Both the position numbers and the translations under genes were made by a program. This document shows positions 28,208 through 37,269 of a DNA stretch of 64,000 nucleotides, piece after piece. The notes below the pieces were generated by a model, which did not search any database, was not told the DNA's origin, and saw nothing but the letters and a program-made list of their open reading frames with translations. The stretch spans positions 186,001 to 250,000 of the forward strand of contig NZ_JASJOR010000005.1 of assembly GCF_030068545.1 (NCBI RefSeq), in the 5' to 3' direction. How positions within the stretch are numbered: the first letter of the stretch is position 1; each line of letters opens with the position of its first letter. Origin of the DNA: Xanthocytophaga flava (GTDB lineage: Bacteria; Bacteroidota; Bacteroidia; Cytophagales; 172606-1).

Positions 28208-28238
28208 TTTGCGTAATTTCTTATGTATACTAAATAGT
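28208..28238 (+). promoter_or_regulatory. Possible integrase promoter, TTTG-N19-TAAATAGT
   Basis: TTTG (28208-28211) is followed after exactly 19 bases by TAAATAGT, a partial match to TAnnTTTG. The integrase start is about 80 bases downstream; an inverted repeat GAGATTA/TAATCTC at about 28270-28300 lies in the leader. Confidence 0.4.
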
Positions 28239-28318
28239 GAAAAATTTTTCGGTTACTTTATTACACAAAAGAGATTAAGAACTTTTCAATCCTAATCTCA
28301 TAGTAACATGCTTAAAAA

Positions 28319-29455
28319 ATGATTACTCTTTTTTGGTTGCGTAAAAATCAAGCCAATCGCAAAGGCGAGTGTCCTATCTGGTGTAGCATATCGATGCATC
28401 AGTCCAAAGCCGAATTCTCCTGCAAAATATCTGTTCACCCTGACCAGTGGGATCAAAGAACAGGGTCTGCAATAGGCAAAAACGCCGAATATATCAATCC
28501 CCATCTTGAATTGATAGAAGAGAAACTACTTCGTATCAAACGCCAGTTGCAATCAGACGAGAAAGAAATCTCTCCACAAATAATAAAAGAGATGTTACTT
28601 GAGAAGAAAGCAAAAGCCGCTATTTTTAGCGATTTGGAGAAAGAACATTATACTATTAAGATACTACGATTAAAGTCCAATTCTGTTAAAAATGAAAACT
28701 CACACAGAGCCAATCTTAACAATTTTCTGAAAGAGACTAAACAGCAGAATATTTCAGCTGAGGAAATAGATGAATCTTTTATGGATGATTTTGAAGCCTA
28801 TCTGGATTACCATGTCAGTAAAAATCATAATTATAAAATCAGACATCTTCGACTTGTAAAACAGATCCTAAAGTGGGCAAAGAAGAAAAAGAAGATAAAA
28901 GATAATCCAATCGAGAACCTTGCCTGGGTTAATGGAGAAGATGATGCCACACCCATACTTTCTTCCTATGATGTACATAAGATTGAAAGTACCATCTTTA
29001 AGAACGAAGCGTTGCAACAGGTTGCTGATCGGTTCCTGATCCAGGTTTATACTGGCTTCAGCTATATCGACCTGGTGAACTTTCAGCCAGACATGGATAT
29101 TGTTGAGAACTTCATAAAGAAGGAAAGACAAAAAACGAATGTAGAGGCAATTATACCCGTATTGGACAAATTAAAAGCTCTCCTGGCTAAATATGGAGGA
29201 ACACCACCACATATATCAAATGTGAATTATAACGGTCATTTGAAGAGTCTGGCTACTATCTGTGGCATTCGGATTAACCTTACTACACGTGTTGCCAGGA
29301 AGACTGGGGGGCAGCTCTGGCTCGATTCCGGACTTAGTATAGAGGCTGTTTCCAGGATATTAGGACATTCCAATATTCGGACAACACAAAAGTCTTATGT
29401 CAAAGTGACTGAGACCAGGATAGAAATGGAGATGAAGAAAAACGGTCTGTGGTAA
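28319..29455 (+). CDS. int: Tyrosine recombinase (prophage integrase) with non-standard active site
   Basis: A 378-residue site-specific recombinase of the Bacteroidota type. It has an arm-binding domain (about 1-100, starting ITLFWLRKNQANRKGECPIW), a SAM-like core-binding domain (about 105-195) and the catalytic domain (about 210-378). The nucleophile is Tyr360 in TTQKSYVKV, with His350 in LGHSN and Arg327. The first catalytic arginine is replaced by Ser248 (YTGFSYIDL), as known for IntDOT of CTnDOT, and the H of H-x-x-R is Arg324 (LTTRVARKT). It probably integrates the prophage into the adjacent tRNA-Arg. Confidence 0.93.
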   Translation: MITLFWLRKNQANRKGECPIWCSISMHQSKAEFSCKISVHPDQWDQRTGSAIGKNAEYINPHLELIEEKLLRIKRQLQSDEKEISPQIIKEMLLEKKAKAAIFSDLEKEHYTIKILRLKSNSVKNENSHRANLNNFLKETKQQNISAEEIDESFMDDFEAYLDYHVSKNHNYKIRHLRLVKQILKWAKKKKKIKDNPIENLAWVNGEDDATPILSSYDVHKIESTIFKNEALQQVADRFLIQVYTGFSYIDLVNFQPDMDIVENFIKKERQKTNVEAIIPVLDKLKALLAKYGGTPPHISNVNYNGHLKSLATICGIRINLTTRVARKTGGQLWLDSGLSIEAVSRILGHSNIRTTQKSYVKVTETRIEMEMKKNGLW

Positions 29456-29470
29456 TAAATTTGTAGTTAC

Positions 29471-29516
29471 AAAAGGTATTTTCCCCGTATTTATTTGGGT
29501 GAAAATACCTTTTTTC
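29471..29516 (+). terminator. Terminator of the integrase gene
   Basis: AAAGGTATTTTC (29472-29483) pairs with GAAAATACCTTT (29501-29512) and is followed by a T-rich tract, 16 bases after the stop codon. Confidence 0.85.
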
Positions 29517-29603
29517 TTTCAGTAGGAAAAATGCTTTTTCACGGCTACAAACCATTTTTTTATAAATATCTAATTATTTATTCTGTATCAATCTGTACTT
29601 TAA

Positions 29604-30152
29604 ATGAAAACATTAGTTTCAATTGCTTTACTACTCATTTCTTCTTTCTCCCTTTTTGCACAAGTTACCCTACCAATCGATCCAACAACTAATAAAGTGT
29701 CCTATACGGAAGTTGTTGAAGTTCCAGGAATGACAAAAGATCAATTGCATGCAAAAGCAAATGAATGGCTGGCCAAAACTTATAAGTCTGCAAATGATGT
29801 AATTCAGATGAATGATAAGGAAGCTGGAAAGATTATAGCCAAGGGAACAACCAAAAGCTATCTTCATTCAATGGGTAAAGATTGGGATGCAGGATACTTT
29901 AGACATACTCTTACCCTTAGTTTTAAAGATGGAAAATTTAGATATGAGTTTACAGATTTTACCCATGATGGAACTGGAGGAAATGGAACTGTCTCAATGG
30001 GACCAGTAGAAGGCGAGAAGGGAGCTGGAGGGATGAGTGCTCCAAATACTAAACAATGGAAAACTATGAAGGAGGATCTTGATAAGAGAATGAAAGCTAT
30101 TGTTGAAGAGCTGAAAAAAGCAATGATTTCCACCAAGGACTCTGAGTGGTAA
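29604..30152 (+). CDS. Secreted DUF4468 (TBP-like fold) protein
   Basis: A 182-residue protein with a signal peptide (1-19, cleavage after SLFAQ). The mature part matches the DUF4468 pattern: KVSYTEVVEVPGMTKDQLHAKANEWLAKTY, a Lys/Gly strand KIIAKGTT, then HTLTLSFKDGKFRYEFTDFTHDG. Such proteins are common in Bacteroidota and their function is unknown. The stop codon overlaps the start of the AbiC-like gene by one base (TAATG), so the two are translationally linked. An extracytoplasmic protein coupled to a putative defence gene is unusual. Confidence 0.8.
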   Translation: MKTLVSIALLLISSFSLFAQVTLPIDPTTNKVSYTEVVEVPGMTKDQLHAKANEWLAKTYKSANDVIQMNDKEAGKIIAKGTTKSYLHSMGKDWDAGYFRHTLTLSFKDGKFRYEFTDFTHDGTGGNGTVSMGPVEGEKGAGGMSAPNTKQWKTMKEDLDKRMKAIVEELKKAMISTKDSEW

Positions 30153-31531
30153 TGAGAAAGGTTTATTACTTTATATCTGCTATTCTCATAGTAGTTGGTG
30201 TGATTTGCTCTGGAGTCTTTCTAGGAGTCTTTTTACAAAAGACTCCAGATGTAAAATCAGAGTACATGATAGATCCTGCTATATGGGGCCAATTTGGTGA
30301 TATAATGGGAGGCGTAGTAGGAACAATATTCTCACTAGTAGGAGTCATTCTCCTTTTTGAGACCTTAAGCGAACAGCGAGCAATATTGGCAGAACAACAA
30401 AAAGAACAACGCAATCTTTTTTCGGAAGAACAAGAAGAACAACGTAAGCTTTTTTCGGAAGAGCAAAAAGAGCAACGAAGACTCTTTCAAATACAACAAA
30501 TTGAATCCAGATTTTTTGAATTACTCGCATTGCATACAAGTAATGTAGAAAAAATGTCTTATGCAGTTGATGGAGACGTGATTGGAAATAGGTCGATTCC
30601 TAATCAAAAATTTGAAGGGAAAGACGTTTTTAATCGGATTAAGGTGGAATTTGATTATGTCTACGAATATATCACCAAACATTATTCGTTTGAAAAATCT
30701 AGAAAAAGTAATACAGAGTGGATATTAGATTGTATTAGAGCTACTTATAATATAATTTTCTTTGGTATTGAACCTAAAACGCAGGAACTAAGGCTTCATG
30801 TATTACGAGCATTCATTTCTGACAATTATTTTTTTGAAAATTTAGCTGCTCATGGTTTTTCTCAAGGGAGCTCGCCTATCAAAGAGCAGGGTCTATTTAT
30901 GATCAGATTACAAAGGGGTTTATATGGTGGCCATCAATCCCGATTAGGTCATTATTATAGGACATTGTTTCAAATTGTAACATATATAGATAATCAGGAT
31001 TCTTCACTTCTAAGTGATACAGATAAGTACAGGTATATTAAAGTGCTACGTTCTCAGCTCTCTACTCAAGAACAAGCTATTTTCTTTTTGAATGCCTTAT
31101 CCCCACTTGGAAACAAATGGAATGCAAACAGCAATACTAAAGAAAGTTTAAGTTTAATAGCTTTTTATAAGCTTATAAAGAATATCCCACTCGGATATTA
31201 TGAAACTATTAGTCCAAAGCATTTCTATCCTGAGATTATATTTGAAGATATTCTTCAGAATGAAGTAGTTGGTTATCGCATATTTCAAATTACAGGAGAG
31301 GCATTGGCTAAGGCAGGTTTTACAACTTTAGATGAGGTAGTACATAAGGTTCAAGTAAACAAAGATGTACCATATATTGATGAGGTTATTGTTACACCTT
31401 CTTTAACACAGTTCTTGCCAAATGATGTTCTTCATACTGTTCTTATGCCTTTTACAATAAATTTTACTTATGATGAAATGTACACCCTAGTAACTGCACT
31501 GGAAGATGCTGTTAAATCACAAACTAATTAA
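30152..31531 (+). CDS. Putative phage abortive infection protein (putAbiC-like)
   Basis: A 459-residue protein with two N-terminal membrane helices (about 5-30 and 45-70), a Gln/Glu/Arg-rich coiled coil (about 75-115) made of three 11-residue repeats, and a C-terminal helical domain with FFELLALHTSNVEKM, GHYYRTLFQIVTYID and RSQLSTQEQAIFFLNALS, which I recognise from the putative AbiC family. ATG at 30152 is chosen because it overlaps the preceding stop; GTG two codons upstream is possible. It is probably an inner-membrane effector. The gene is AT-rich and sits in the cargo slot next to the integrase. Confidence 0.8.
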   Translation: MRKVYYFISAILIVVGVICSGVFLGVFLQKTPDVKSEYMIDPAIWGQFGDIMGGVVGTIFSLVGVILLFETLSEQRAILAEQQKEQRNLFSEEQEEQRKLFSEEQKEQRRLFQIQQIESRFFELLALHTSNVEKMSYAVDGDVIGNRSIPNQKFEGKDVFNRIKVEFDYVYEYITKHYSFEKSRKSNTEWILDCIRATYNIIFFGIEPKTQELRLHVLRAFISDNYFFENLAAHGFSQGSSPIKEQGLFMIRLQRGLYGGHQSRLGHYYRTLFQIVTYIDNQDSSLLSDTDKYRYIKVLRSQLSTQEQAIFFLNALSPLGNKWNANSNTKESLSLIAFYKLIKNIPLGYYETISPKHFYPEIIFEDILQNEVVGYRIFQITGEALAKAGFTTLDEVVHKVQVNKDVPYIDEVIVTPSLTQFLPNDVLHTVLMPFTINFTYDEMYTLVTALEDAVKSQTN

Positions 31532-31596
31532 TATCTGTGTAGCATAAAGTGTAGTAATTATATATTTAAAAAGAAGTCAATCCAACAAAATAAAAG

Positions 31597-32379
31597 ATGG
31601 ACCAGAAAGCTATTACTGATTTACTAGGATTACAACCTATAGCAAACGCAGCTGAATCAATTACAGAAAAGTTTTTAACTGCTATCTCTATTGTTTGTAA
31701 GCCCGCATTCGAAGAGCTAGGCTATCTAGCCAAAGATCAAATACGTCGTTGGAGGCTAATGAATATTTTAAAAATGCTTCAAAAGGCAAATGGAAAGCTT
31801 GAGTATACTGATGGAGAATTGCAAATTAAGGCAAATCCAAAAGTAACTTTAGCTATTATGGAAAATGCATCGTTAGAGGAAAAGGATGAAGTACAAGAGT
31901 TATGGGCAGGGCTTTTTGCTTCCTCTTGTACAGATTCCGGAGAAGATGATCAAAATATAATTTTTGTGGATTTACTAAAGCAACTTACAGTAGTTCAATC
32001 CAGAATTTTAAAATATGCTTGTGAACATTCTATAAAAGTACTTTATCCAACTGGCTTTGTAATGTCAACAGAATTGAAAGTAGATCTTCAAAAACTACAT
32101 GAGATAACTGGAATTAATGATATTTATCGACTTGATAGAGATATGGATCATTTAAGCTCTATTAAATTAATTCATGGTTTGGTAGCTGGATTTGTTGCAA
32201 ATACTGAAGTTGTAGAAGCAGTTATTACACCTTCTCCCTTAGCTTTAAACCTATATGTTAGATGTTTAGGCAGTAGTAAAACTATAAGAGAATATTGGAA
32301 AGAGTCTTTAATAAGTGAAGAAGAGATGAAAGAAAGGAAATTACATACTGCTCCTATCTTCATTTCAGCAACAGAGTAA
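31597..32379 (+). CDS. Abi-alpha (DUF4393) family protein, putative abortive infection
   Basis: A 260-residue, mostly helical protein. The N-terminal half matches the family pattern: GYLAKDQIRRWRLMNILKML (about 42-61), then NPKVTLAIMENASLEEKDEVQELWAGLFASS (about 80-110). The C-terminal part (about 120-260) resembles a winged-helix or helical sensor region. Homologues are called Abi-alpha because some are linked to phage resistance; the biochemical activity is not known. It lies 65 bases after the AbiC-like gene on the same strand. Confidence 0.78.
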   Translation: MDQKAITDLLGLQPIANAAESITEKFLTAISIVCKPAFEELGYLAKDQIRRWRLMNILKMLQKANGKLEYTDGELQIKANPKVTLAIMENASLEEKDEVQELWAGLFASSCTDSGEDDQNIIFVDLLKQLTVVQSRILKYACEHSIKVLYPTGFVMSTELKVDLQKLHEITGINDIYRLDRDMDHLSSIKLIHGLVAGFVANTEVVEAVITPSPLALNLYVRCLGSSKTIREYWKESLISEEEMKERKLHTAPIFISATE

Positions 32380-32625
32380 AGTATTGAGAGGAATTTCAGC
32401 AATAAAGTAAATTGCACTAACCCGTTATTTGCCCTATACCCCACAATGGAACAAGCTTACTAACGAGTTTAGTTTTTCCTTAGAAAAATTTCTTAACATA
32501 AGAGGTGTTATTTTACGTCCCTCTTTTATGTCCTATCCGGCATAGGCAAAAAATCATAAAAAAAGCATTGTATTTTTCTTATATCACTTATTAACTATGT
32601 TTACCACCCAAATTGACTAACTCAA

Positions 32626-34272
32626 ATGATTTCTATTGAGAAAATTAGTATTGTAGATAGAGGGCTCTTTAAAAAAGTATGTGTATTAGATGAGCTTAAG
32701 CATATTAATGTTATTTGTGGAAAAAACAATTCTGGAAAATCAACATTACTTGAGGCTATCCAAAATGTTGAGAAACTCCAACAAATGACACTTCAGATTC
32801 CAATTGAGGAACTTAGTTCAAGTATACTATTCCATTCTAAAGAGGAACATAGAAAAGGATCTACCATTTACAATAATATAGTTCCAGAATTGATTGAAAA
32901 TCTCAAAAAGGCAGATATCAGTTATGTATCTATTCAAACTGGAGAAGAAAATTTTTACGATTTTTATAATGAGATAAGTAGGTTATGTGGGTTTTTACCT
33001 CTTGACCGATCAAGTCAACAATCTCTAAACTCAGGAGTAAGTATTGAACTAATATTTGCTAATAGTCCTTTTGACATGTTCAGATTTAACTTGTTAAAGC
33101 AAGTATTTTTAACTATACCTATAGGTACTTCTCATACTTTTTTAATGATTCCATCTAAAAGAGAACCTGAGATTAGTGCTAATCTAGTAAATTCAATTCC
33201 TTCCACATTCAATTTTTCAAAGGGAAACGATTTAATCTATTATTTATTTTATGCCAAAAATCAACCTACAAATAATTATTTGTATAAAAGATATATTTTA
33301 TTAATACAAGTGTTTTCTGAAGTATCAGGAGGCTATAATTTTGATGTAAACTATTTTGCACGTGATAATGCACAAAAGCAGTTATCATTACACTTAGTTT
33401 TTTCTTCAAATACAGTAGCAGATCCAAATTGGTATTATGCTGATAGAGCTAGCTTGGGATTAAGAGATCTACTTGTCATTCTTTCTTATATTATACTTCT
33501 TGATTCTCATATTATTCTTCTGGAAGAGCCTGAAAGTCATTTACATGCAGAGGTGCAACGTAAATTGCTAGGATATTTTAATCGATTAAAGGATAAACAA
33601 TTCTTTATCACTACACATTCTAATGTGTTTCTAGATAGTAATTTTGTTGATAGAATATTTCATACCTCTATTGAAGATGGAGGTCTAAAGTTGAAAGATA
33701 CTACCAATAAAGCAATCTTACTCCAAGATTTAGGATACTCCGTATTTGATAACTTAGTTGCGGACTTAATTATCTTAGTAGAAGGACCAAGTGATAAACC
33801 TGTATTGGAAGATTTCTTAACAAAAATGGATATATGGGGAAAATATAATATTAAGATATGGGCATTAGGAGGAGATATAATGGATAAACAAGATTTAAAG
33901 GTTTTTTCTGAATCAGCAACAGTAATTGCTTTAGTTGATAATGATCCTGGAAGTGATGATAAGCGAAAAGCATTTATTGAAAATTGCCAAGTGGTTAAGA
34001 TCGATGCCCATAGATTAAAAAGATATAGTATTGAAAATTATTTTACACTTGAAGCTTTAAGAAAAGAATTAGGGGAGCGTATTCCTTCAGATTTGTCTAC
34101 AATTGATCCTGATAAAAAACTGGAAAAACAGATTAACTGGGATTGCAAGAAGAGTAATCGAAATATTGTACGACAAATGTCTTTAGACGACATCTTGGGT
34201 ACAGACTTATATGATTTTTTGGAAAAAGTAAGAAAACTATGTGAAACCAAGCTACCATCAATTAAGGCTTAA
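32626..34272 (+). CDS. OLD-like ATPase fused to a TOPRIM nuclease domain
   Basis: A 548-residue protein of the OLD (overcoming lysogenization defect) type. The ATPase part has Walker A GKNNSGKST (32-40), a signature-like SLGLRDLLVILSYIILL (about 280) and Walker B HIILLEEPESHLHAE (about 294) with ITTHSNVFLD after it. The TOPRIM part begins about 380 with the catalytic Glu in ILVEGPSDKPVLEDFL, then the acidic DND in IALVDNDPGSDD (about 435) and YSIENYF (about 466). Such proteins cleave DNA in response to phage. A fused PARIS-like (AriA-AriB) relation is possible. A candidate -7 box TATGTTTA lies at 32596-32603. Confidence 0.85.
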   Translation: MISIEKISIVDRGLFKKVCVLDELKHINVICGKNNSGKSTLLEAIQNVEKLQQMTLQIPIEELSSSILFHSKEEHRKGSTIYNNIVPELIENLKKADISYVSIQTGEENFYDFYNEISRLCGFLPLDRSSQQSLNSGVSIELIFANSPFDMFRFNLLKQVFLTIPIGTSHTFLMIPSKREPEISANLVNSIPSTFNFSKGNDLIYYLFYAKNQPTNNYLYKRYILLIQVFSEVSGGYNFDVNYFARDNAQKQLSLHLVFSSNTVADPNWYYADRASLGLRDLLVILSYIILLDSHIILLEEPESHLHAEVQRKLLGYFNRLKDKQFFITTHSNVFLDSNFVDRIFHTSIEDGGLKLKDTTNKAILLQDLGYSVFDNLVADLIILVEGPSDKPVLEDFLTKMDIWGKYNIKIWALGGDIMDKQDLKVFSESATVIALVDNDPGSDDKRKAFIENCQVVKIDAHRLKRYSIENYFTLEALRKELGERIPSDLSTIDPDKKLEKQINWDCKKSNRNIVRQMSLDDILGTDLYDFLEKVRKLCETKLPSIKA

Positions 34273-34286
34273 TTACATAGTGAGAG

Positions 34287-34345
34287 AATAAAACTCAAGG
34301 CAAAGAATATGATATTATATACATTTCTTTGCCTTGAGTTTTATT
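34287..34345. terminator. Bidirectional terminator between cargo block and tape measure gene
   Basis: Arms 34287-34307 and 34325-34345 are perfectly complementary over 21 bases, with A-rich and T-rich ends on both sides. It separates the plus-strand OLD-like gene from the convergent minus-strand virion genes. Confidence 0.9.
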
Positions 34346-34346
34346 G

Positions 34347-37244
34347 TTATCCAAAAGAACTCTCAGTGTCTATCTCATTCTGCAATTGTTGCATTGCATT
34401 ATGTTCTGAAAGAACTGTATAGGCTTTGAGAAGTGTTGGAAAGTTTCTTACTCCTATACTAATATCCTGAAGTAAGGTGATCATCTGTCCAGTCAGATCC
34501 GGAGCTGATGCGCTTGATTGATTGTTGGAAGAAAGAGCACCTGAAGCAGAGCCTGTAGTTATAATCCCTCCATCCTCAAATCTACGGCTCACAATAGGAG
34601 CTCCATTCCGGTATAAACTGCTGTGCAATAAAGAATCGACAATCTCACGATTATTGGCATATGTATTCCTGGATAATATCATATAAGGCTCACCACGTTC
34701 CCATTCTCCCAGGTGTTCACCAGTTGCTCCATCAATCATTTTGATTCCTCCATTACTATGAAGCTGGCCAGCTGAAGGAATACCAGCTGTCGCATTAATT
34801 TTACCACCCTTCGCATATTGCAATGGAGTCGATGCTACTTTGGCAATCTGTAAAGCACCAATTACACCCGCTGCAATGGCTGAAGGAAACGGAGGAATAG
34901 CAGGTTTTGCCATAGCTGCAGTAACGGCAACAGCTGTATTAATAATAGCTTCACCTAACTTTACCTGCTTATCGATACGTGCCTGGCGTCTTTTAATCTC
35001 AGTAGTTTTCTTTTCCGTTTCCGCTTCAGCAGCCTGAACAGCAGCATTATATTGATCCTGGTTTAGGCGTTTGGCGTTCAACTCAAACTTTAGAGCATTT
35101 ACCTTTTGGTTCTTGGTATTCTCTGCAGCTTTGATTTCCTTTTGTGCACTAATTCCCGCAAAATCAGAAATTGACTGTAATCCTGTCTGAGCAATATTGA
35201 TTAAAGCTTGTTGTACTTCCTGGCGTTTTTGTAGTTCATAGGCTGCTCTTTCATCAATAGCTTGCCTTTCTAAATCTCCTTTCTGGATGATGAACTCAGC
35301 TTCAATTAGCTGTTTCTCACTTTCAGTAAGATTCTTGTTTTCTAATTCTATTTGCTTTTGGGTTTCCAGCCGTTTGATCTGCATATCCAAAATCACCTGC
35401 TGCTCTGCCTCATAATTTGCCCGATCCTTAGATGTCAGAATCCATTTTTTACTTCGTATTTTATCCTGTTGATCTGCTACTAATTGTGCCTGTACCAAAT
35501 CGACGTCTGCACTGGCCAGCATAGCTCTACGTCTACGATCATCATACTCTTTGGCAAAGTCTTCATCGGATTTACGACGTTTTTCTTTATACTTATCCTG
35601 GATCTTGGATACTTCAGATTGCAGACTTTCCTCAATGGTTGTAATCAGTTCCTTTTTAGTATTAGCTGATGCTTTACTTTGTTCTACTCCTTCTACTTCC
35701 CGTCTGGCTCTGAGAGCTGCCTGAGCAATCTCCCTTTGCTCATCATCTTTGATGGCTGCCACCCATAAATCCTGAAGTCTTTTGATAGAATCCGCTTCTG
35801 CTTTTTCCTGTTCTTTCCGGAGTTTGTCAGCGTCTTTGGCTGCCTTTTCTGCATCTTTTGGATCAATAGGTTTTGGCTTGGCTGCTTCTTTCTGTTTTTT
35901 GATATAGTCATCTAAAGCTATTATCCGGTCATTAATAGAGGTCTTTTCCTGTTCAGTAAGATTCTGACTTGATTTAAGTGTACCTGCAATAGATTGTTTG
36001 ACACTTTCAGCAGCCTTGATCTGAGCCTGGCTTGCCGTGTTGCCCAACTCCATAAGACCTTTGGCGATAAAGTTGATTTCCTCCATATCAGCCTTTAACT
36101 CTGTATTAAGCGTACTAGCTGCCACACTCTCTTTGATCTGTTCTATAGACATAAAAGCTTTGTTAGCCATATTGACCATATCAGCCAAAAATTCAATCAC
36201 TGCACCAAACAAACCCGTTTTGCCACTACCTAAGGTATTGAGCAAATTGTCCCAGGAATCACCTAAGTTGGAAACTTTACCAGAAGCCGTTTCGGCCTGG
36301 TTAGCCATGCCACCTAAAACACCAGGCATTTCTCCTAATCCATACAAGTATTCAGAAATAGCTTCTGAGTTATTTTTAACTACTGCAGTCTGATTTTTAA
36401 AGGAAAATGTAACCTGATCACCGCTCTTACTGGCTTTAATACCAAATTCTTTGAGCCGTTCAAACTCTCCAGTCTGAGCATCCAGGAATGCTTCAATATA
36501 TTGATCCAGTGATTTTCCCTGACTGGAGGCTGTATCTCCCAGTGCTACCAGCTGCTCACGAGTTGGAGTAATGCCTCGGTTTATGAGTTTGACATAGGAA
36601 TCTGTCCATTCCTGAACGGACATCGGAGTAGTTGCTGCCAGATCCTTGATCTCAGCCATAGCCGCTTTTGCCAGTCCCTTCGATCCTAATGTGGTTGCCA
36701 GTACAGTTTCCAGTCGCTGAAACTCTGAAGTAACATTATAGATTGCTTTTCCAAATTCAATGATGGCTGTGATGGAAAAAGCTGCAAGCATAGCAGGACC
36801 CAGCTGTCCTACCATGTTTTTAAGACTGGTAAACCCTTTTTGCAGAAAACCACTAGGATTCAGATTGTCATTGATTCCTTTGATTTCTGCATTGACATCG
36901 GCTATTCGTTTCTTTACCTGGTCGAACTCCTTGGCTTTATTGATAAAACTTTCTGTACCTGGTGTGAGTGTTTTTAAATCTCTGGCCAGCTGAGCTGCAT
37001 ACCGATCCAGTTGCTGCAGGTTCATGCCCATGATTCCATACTCCTTCCGGAGTTTTTCCATGTCAGCATTGACCTTATTCAATTCCTTCTGCTTGGCAAT
37101 GAACTCCTCACTGCCTTTTTTCATGGTTTTGAGTTCCTGGTTGACCAGATCTGCTTTTCGCTGCAAGTTGTCCAGTTCGGTTTTCGCCTCCTGACCCATG
37201 ATCTGCAGATTGACCTGGACATTATCCTGTCTTACGTTTGCCAT
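34347..37244 (-). CDS. Phage tail tape measure protein
   Basis: At 965 residues this is the longest phage gene, and it ends the minus-strand tail module. The N-terminal 130 residues form coiled coil (QAKTELDNLQRKADLVNQEL). A hydrophobic segment follows (about 145-175), then the conserved tape-measure region with VLATTLGSKGLAKAAM, ATTPMSVQEWTDSYVKLINRG and GKSLDQYIEAFLDAQTGEF. Long charged coiled coils fill about 440-760, and a hydrophobic Ala/Pro-rich stretch with AKPAIPPFPSAIAAGVIGA lies at about 795-815. Length sets the tail length in the family. The final 150 residues are Gly/Ser-rich. Confidence 0.92.
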   Translation of the reverse strand: MANVRQDNVQVNLQIMGQEAKTELDNLQRKADLVNQELKTMKKGSEEFIAKQKELNKVNADMEKLRKEYGIMGMNLQQLDRYAAQLARDLKTLTPGTESFINKAKEFDQVKKRIADVNAEIKGINDNLNPSGFLQKGFTSLKNMVGQLGPAMLAAFSITAIIEFGKAIYNVTSEFQRLETVLATTLGSKGLAKAAMAEIKDLAATTPMSVQEWTDSYVKLINRGITPTREQLVALGDTASSQGKSLDQYIEAFLDAQTGEFERLKEFGIKASKSGDQVTFSFKNQTAVVKNNSEAISEYLYGLGEMPGVLGGMANQAETASGKVSNLGDSWDNLLNTLGSGKTGLFGAVIEFLADMVNMANKAFMSIEQIKESVAASTLNTELKADMEEINFIAKGLMELGNTASQAQIKAAESVKQSIAGTLKSSQNLTEQEKTSINDRIIALDDYIKKQKEAAKPKPIDPKDAEKAAKDADKLRKEQEKAEADSIKRLQDLWVAAIKDDEQREIAQAALRARREVEGVEQSKASANTKKELITTIEESLQSEVSKIQDKYKEKRRKSDEDFAKEYDDRRRRAMLASADVDLVQAQLVADQQDKIRSKKWILTSKDRANYEAEQQVILDMQIKRLETQKQIELENKNLTESEKQLIEAEFIIQKGDLERQAIDERAAYELQKRQEVQQALINIAQTGLQSISDFAGISAQKEIKAAENTKNQKVNALKFELNAKRLNQDQYNAAVQAAEAETEKKTTEIKRRQARIDKQVKLGEAIINTAVAVTAAMAKPAIPPFPSAIAAGVIGALQIAKVASTPLQYAKGGKINATAGIPSAGQLHSNGGIKMIDGATGEHLGEWERGEPYMILSRNTYANNREIVDSLLHSSLYRNGAPIVSRRFEDGGIITTGSASGALSSNNQSSASAPDLTGQMITLLQDISIGVRNFPTLLKAYTVLSEHNAMQQLQNEIDTESSFG

Positions 37245-37269
37245 AGTTATAGCTTACTATTGTTGTAGA

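Noticed and set aside
28270..28300. GAGATTA/TAATCTC inverted repeat as attachment core
   Set aside because: Without the right end of the prophage no duplicate can be found, and the tRNA 3' end is the better candidate.
30375..30490. Possible CRISPR-like or regulatory repeat array
   Set aside because: The 33-bp repeats are in frame within a gene and encode a coiled coil; no spacers are present.
32620..34272. Calling the OLD-like gene a PARIS system
   Set aside because: PARIS needs evidence for the specific AriA and AriB families, which cannot be told from OLD by eye; kept as a possibility only.
34840..37268. Several plus-strand open frames opposite the tape measure gene
   Set aside because: They mirror the repetitive coiled-coil codons of the sense strand; no start signals or known domains.
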